This document shows, piece after piece, positions 32,464 to 35,439 of a stretch of 35,439 bases of DNA. Each line of letters begins with the position of its first letter. Positions within the stretch are counted from its first letter, which is position 1. Location: the NCBI GenBank assembly GCA_002084135.1, contig MUIB01000051.1, forward strand, positions 1 through 35,439. Direction: 5' to 3'. Below the pieces are notes generated by a model. It had not been told where the DNA came from. It made no database searches and worked only from the letters and a program-made list of their open reading frames with translations. This DNA comes from Spirochaeta sp. LUC14_002_19_P3. Lineage in GTDB: Bacteria > Spirochaetota > Spirochaetia > DSM-2461. The position numbers and the translations under genes were made by a program.

Positions 32464-33963
32464 ATGAGTGTTAGAGTGCGCTATGCACCGTCCCCAACCG
32501 GCCTGCAGCACATAGGGGGAATTCGCACCGCCCTGTTCAACTATTTTTTTGCCCGTGCTAACGGCGGCCAATTCATTCTTCGGATAGAAGATACTGATCA
32601 AACCAGAAGCACTCCGGAAGCCCTTGAAGACCTTTACTCCAGCCTGAACTGGCTGGGCATTGATTACGATGAGGGACCGGGAAAAGACGGCGGCTGCGGG
32701 CCCTATATTCAATCCGAGCGGCAGGCTCTTTACCGGGAAATGGCCGATAAGCTCATCGGGGACGGCACTGCCTACCGCTGTTTCTGCCGCCCGGAGCGGC
32801 TTGAACAGCTCAGGGAGCAGCAGAAAGCTGAGGGAGTAAGTATTATAGGCTACGACAGGAATTGCCGCGGCCTGAATCCTGATGAGGCCGCCTCCCGCGC
32901 CGCTTCGGGGGAAGCCCATGTTATCAGATTAAAAGTGCCGCTCGAAGGAAAAACTGAGTTCACCGACATTCTTTTAGGCCGTACCGGAAGGAAGAACAAG
33001 GACATCAGTCCCGATCCGGTTATTCTCAAGGCAGATGGCTTTCCCACCTACCATCTGGCCAATGTTATCGACGACCATCTCATGGGCATTACCCACATCC
33101 TGCGCGCCCAGGAATGGATACCCTCCGGCCCCCTTCATGTTCTGCTCTACCGGGCATTCGGCTGGGAGCTGCCTCAATACTGCCACCTGCCAATGGTAAT
33201 GGGCAAGGATGGCCAGAAGCTCTCCAAACGCCATGGTGCTACAGCTCTGAGCGAGTTTCGCCGCGCAGGCTATCTGCCGGAAGCGCTGATTAACTCTATA
33301 ACCCTTCTTGGCTGGAGCTATGACGATTCCCGTGAATTCTTCACCAAAGATGATTTTTCCGCTCTGTTTACCCTGGAGCGGATTAACAAGTCCCCGGCGG
33401 TTTTCGATTACAACAAACTCGACTGGTTTAATGGTCAGTATATACGCCTCAAAGAGCCGGAAGCTTTGAAAGCCGAACTCATGGCCATTCTGGTTAAAGA
33501 CGGCATTGCCGCCAATCCGCCCTCCCAAAAGGATTATGCTATTCTGGAAGGTGCCTTCCCTGTTGTGCGCGAACGATTAAAGACACTCACGGATGTTTCA
33601 CCTTTAACGCGCTTCCTTTACACCGATCCGGGACTCGGCACGATAGGGGATGCTATTCCCAAAGGAATGAATAACACCGAAGCCGCGGCCATTCTCGGCA
33701 CAGCCCTTGAATTGCTTGCAAAAGCCCCTCCCCTCCCCTCCACCCCGGACGCATGCGTGAGCTGGGATAAAGACAGGGAAGAAGAATTCCGCGGCACAGC
33801 CGCCGGGTTGGGATGCAAACTGGGGGCATTGATGCAGCCGCTGCGCCTGGCCCTTACCGCTAACAAGGTGAGCCTGCCTCTGTTTCCGGCCATACGGCTA
33901 CTGGGAATGAAGGAATCGCTGGCGCGGGGACGGCGCTTAATGGATGCCTTAAAGCAAGCCTGA
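32464..33963 (+). CDS. gltX: glutamyl-tRNA synthetase
   Basis: A 499-residue class Ib synthetase of normal length. The HIGH signature is HIGG (16-19) in RYAPSPTGLQHIGGIRTALFNYFFAR, followed by GGQFILRIEDTDQTRS, and the KMSKS signature is KLSKR (about 252) in MGKDGQKLSKRHGA. The C-terminal helical anticodon-binding region follows from about 340. It charges tRNA-Glu (and perhaps tRNA-Gln) in the cytosol. CGGAGGA precedes the ATG. The zinc-type insertion holds CFC (YRCFCRPERL). It is followed by a short miniature-element remnant and a convergent gene. Confidence 0.97.
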   Translation: MSVRVRYAPSPTGLQHIGGIRTALFNYFFARANGGQFILRIEDTDQTRSTPEALEDLYSSLNWLGIDYDEGPGKDGGCGPYIQSERQALYREMADKLIGDGTAYRCFCRPERLEQLREQQKAEGVSIIGYDRNCRGLNPDEAASRAASGEAHVIRLKVPLEGKTEFTDILLGRTGRKNKDISPDPVILKADGFPTYHLANVIDDHLMGITHILRAQEWIPSGPLHVLLYRAFGWELPQYCHLPMVMGKDGQKLSKRHGATALSEFRRAGYLPEALINSITLLGWSYDDSREFFTKDDFSALFTLERINKSPAVFDYNKLDWFNGQYIRLKEPEALKAELMAILVKDGIAANPPSQKDYAILEGAFPVVRERLKTLTDVSPLTRFLYTDPGLGTIGDAIPKGMNNTEAAAILGTALELLAKAPPLPSTPDACVSWDKDREEEFRGTAAGLGCKLGALMQPLRLALTANKVSLPLFPAIRLLGMKESLARGRRLMDALKQA

Positions 33964-34001
33964 AAAATTCAAAACCCTGCAAGATTGGCATTTTTTCTTA
34001 T

Positions 34002-34034
34002 GGGTACCTCTAAAAAACAGCTTTAGAGATGCCC
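34002..34034. mobile_element. 33-bp internally deleted miniature element, copy C
   Basis: GGGTACCTCTAAAAAACAGCTTTAGAGATGCCC joins the left end of the family directly to a slightly mutated right end. Flanks CTTAT and CCTAT are an imperfect 5-bp match. The two ends can fold into a hairpin just downstream of gltX and may act as its transcription end. Confidence 0.75.
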
Positions 34035-34043
34035 CTATGTTCG

Positions 34044-35021
34044 TTATGCAGTATATCCCCTGGATTTTCGATACTGTTCAATGCTTATCATGGGAGGCCG
34101 TTCATCTTCCTGTATATTATACTCCGTTATTTTATATTCTTTATGCTGAGCCTGAAACTGTCTATGCACTGTATGCAGCTCGCCCTCCCAATGCAGAATA
34201 TTTTCCTCCTTCAAACGTTTGAAAAAAGTTTGAAGTATGCCAAAAGACATTCTTCCCAAGTCGAGAGTTTCCTGATTTCTGTGAACACGCTTATCCAGGT
34301 CGGTCTGAGCAAAAGTGGACAGGCCATGAGCGCGGTATACGTCTATGAGTTGGCCTGTTTCCACCCCGTACCCCACGGGAAAGGGAATGCTTTCCAGCAC
34401 ACCGCGCCGCACCGCAAATTCCCCCGAAAGCGGCTGCATAATAGCCGTAAGCTCCGGGAAGAACATGCTAAACAGCGGACGGGTAAGCAATTCCGTTACC
34501 CTGCCGCCTCCAGAAGAGCGGATATTGTTCGAAAATGCCAGAGGCCGGTCATAAAACGCCTTAACATAACTCACTTCCGGCCTCTGGATTAAAGGCCCCA
34601 GAAGGCCATAAACAAACCGCGGATGGACATTTTTTATATCTGCGTCAATATACACGATTATATCGCCTTTAAGCTGGTATATCGCCTTCCAGAGATTCTC
34701 GCCCTTACCGCGCTTGAATCCCTCCTCGGGGAGAATATCTGCGGAAAGATACGTATCAGCACCAAAATTTGAGGCCACTTCCAGAGTTCTGTCCTCGCTG
34801 CCGGAATCTATCACCGCAATCTCATCCAGCAGCGGGTAACGGGTTTTCAGTTCGGAGACAAATATTACTATCTCCTTCCCGATAGTCCGCTCCTCATTCA
34901 AAGTGGGAATACACAGGGAAATGCTAAGATTTGCCTTTTCCTTGGCGTCAACCAGTTTTTTTATATCCGCAAAATTTGAGTGATGATAAGTATTGTTCTT
35001 TATCCAGTTATCAAGATTCAT
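34044..35021 (-). CDS. gpgS: glucosyl-3-phosphoglycerate synthase-like glycosyltransferase
   Basis: A 325-residue GT-A fold enzyme (family GT81-like). It has LSISLCIPTLNEERTIGKEI at the start of the nucleotide-binding fold, the metal motif IVYIDADIKN (DxD), and the family mark GGGRVTELLTRPLFSMFFPELTAIMQPLSGEFAVRR, which matches GpgS. That enzyme joins glucose from an NDP-glucose to 3-phosphoglycerate, the first step to glucosylglycerate. The start is taken as ATG 35021 with AGGA upstream; the listed TTG at 35039 is less likely. The ATG lies 11 bases inside the end of the upstream peptidase gene, so the two are coupled. No GpgP phosphatase gene is visible in this window. Confidence 0.85.
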   Translation of the reverse strand: MNLDNWIKNNTYHHSNFADIKKLVDAKEKANLSISLCIPTLNEERTIGKEIVIFVSELKTRYPLLDEIAVIDSGSEDRTLEVASNFGADTYLSADILPEEGFKRGKGENLWKAIYQLKGDIIVYIDADIKNVHPRFVYGLLGPLIQRPEVSYVKAFYDRPLAFSNNIRSSGGGRVTELLTRPLFSMFFPELTAIMQPLSGEFAVRRGVLESIPFPVGYGVETGQLIDVYRAHGLSTFAQTDLDKRVHRNQETLDLGRMSFGILQTFFKRLKEENILHWEGELHTVHRQFQAQHKEYKITEYNIQEDERPPMISIEQYRKSRGYTA

Positions 35022-35439
35022 CCGTACATCCTGTGTCAATAGCTTTGAGGAGCGCGATAAACTGAGCCAATCCCCTGCTTATGGGTTCAATATCCACCGA
35101 TTCATTGATTTCACCCGCATTATCGCCAGTGGTAAGCCCTATGGTAAGCGCGGGTATCCCGCGGGCTATAAGAGCTGTTACCTCCGATGTACTCGGAGTA
35201 ATTCGCGGAGTTACTTGAAGGTATTCAAGTATTTTACGCGCCGTAGTATTGAGGGGATGGGAAAAATCCATGCCTCCCGGCTTGCGCCGGGAAATTTCCT
35301 GAAACTCAATTACCGCTCCTGTTTTGGAGGTCATCTCTTCTGTTAAATAATGAATTTTTTGCGCGAGTTCCGAAACAATTTCATCCGATTCGCTGCGTAT
35401 CTCAAAGCGAAGCCTGGCCTTGGTAGGCAGGGTATTATA
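35011..35439 (-). CDS. M20-family peptidase, C-terminal part (cut by window edge)
   Basis: The reading frame runs off the window; the visible part starts YNTLPTKARLRFEIRSESDEIVS and ends with IDTGCTDES. The listed ORF begins at an internal Met. The dimerisation-domain segment (ARLRFEIRS) and the C-terminal block (TPSTSEVTALIARGIPALTIGLTTGDNAGEINESVDIEP) fit M20 peptidases of the tripeptidase/aminopeptidase type. In many relatives a metal-binding His lies near NAHE; here it reads NAGE, which may be branch-specific. The catalytic N-terminal half is not in the window. The end overlaps the start of the GpgS-like gene by 11 bases. Confidence 0.75.
   Translation of the reverse strand, partial: YNTLPTKARLRFEIRSESDEIVSELAQKIHYLTEEMTSKTGAVIEFQEISRRKPGGMDFSHPLNTTARKILEYLQVTPRITPSTSEVTALIARGIPALTIGLTTGDNAGEINESVDIEPISRGLAQFIALLKAIDTGCTDES

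Noticed and set aside
34029-34592. 187-residue plus-strand ORF opposite the GpgS-like gene
   Set aside because: Antisense to a recognised glycosyltransferase, and it begins inside a miniature-element remnant.
1-35439. CRISPR array, prophage or integrase-associated island
   Set aside because: No regularly spaced identical repeats, no integrase, no phage structural genes; the tRNA pair shows no attachment-site duplication that I can see.

Overview
The window looks like a chromosomal segment of a spirochaete, most likely Treponema or a close relative. This is inferred from gene content: an Rpn-type PD-(D/E)XK protein with a GIEQG-type tail, a TGS-domain nucleoside kinase next to an HD-GYP-like protein, flavin-dependent ThyX, relaxed lipoboxes, and many TTG/GTG starts. 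No rRNA is present, so genus is not proven. There is no phage, CRISPR array or full IS; the mobile DNA is a family of about 160-bp non-coding miniature elements.

Layout. 1-2 kb: Rpn gene, a decayed Rpn scrap, infA (TTG start), and tRNA-His and tRNA-Arg on the minus strand. 2.1-5.7 kb: a seven-bladed YVTN beta-propeller lipoprotein, then a tight lemA-TPM-TPM operon. 5.9-9.7 kb: clpB and a convergent gapA. 9.9-10.8 kb: two small unknown genes. 11-18.7 kb (minus): a self-contained mannitol PTS operon, mtlA(IICB)-ptsH-ptsI-mtlR-mtlD-[miniature element]-IIA. It imports and phosphorylates mannitol, oxidises mannitol-1-P to fructose-6-P, and carries its own EI, HPr and PRD-type regulator. 19-21 kb: thyX, convergent with a secreted-protein gene that has a miniature element inserted in frame just after its start codon. 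20.9-23.8 kb (minus): a small exported repeat protein, a class III aminotransferase and a BKACE (DUF849) enzyme, which together suggest an amino-acid to beta-keto-acid cleavage route. 23.9-26.9 kb: a DUF167 protein and a large GH2 beta-galactosidase homologue that appears to have lost both catalytic glutamates. 27-31.5 kb (minus): HD-GYP-like protein, TGS/uridine-kinase-like protein, PepD-type M20 peptidase. 31.6-34 kb: a membrane protein and gltX. 34-35.4 kb (minus): a GpgS-like glucosyltransferase and an M20 peptidase cut by the window edge.

Most noteworthy: (1) the miniature inverted-repeat family, with two full copies bearing 5-bp target duplications and two remnants. One copy lies in the mtl operon, and another adds exactly 55 in-frame codons ahead of a signal peptide, whose original start can be reconstructed. 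(2) The GH2 pseudoenzyme. (3) The aminotransferase-BKACE pair. (4) A degenerate HD-GYP protein. (5) The dedicated EI/HPr in the mannitol operon. All functional statements rest on motif reading by eye; no database search was run.
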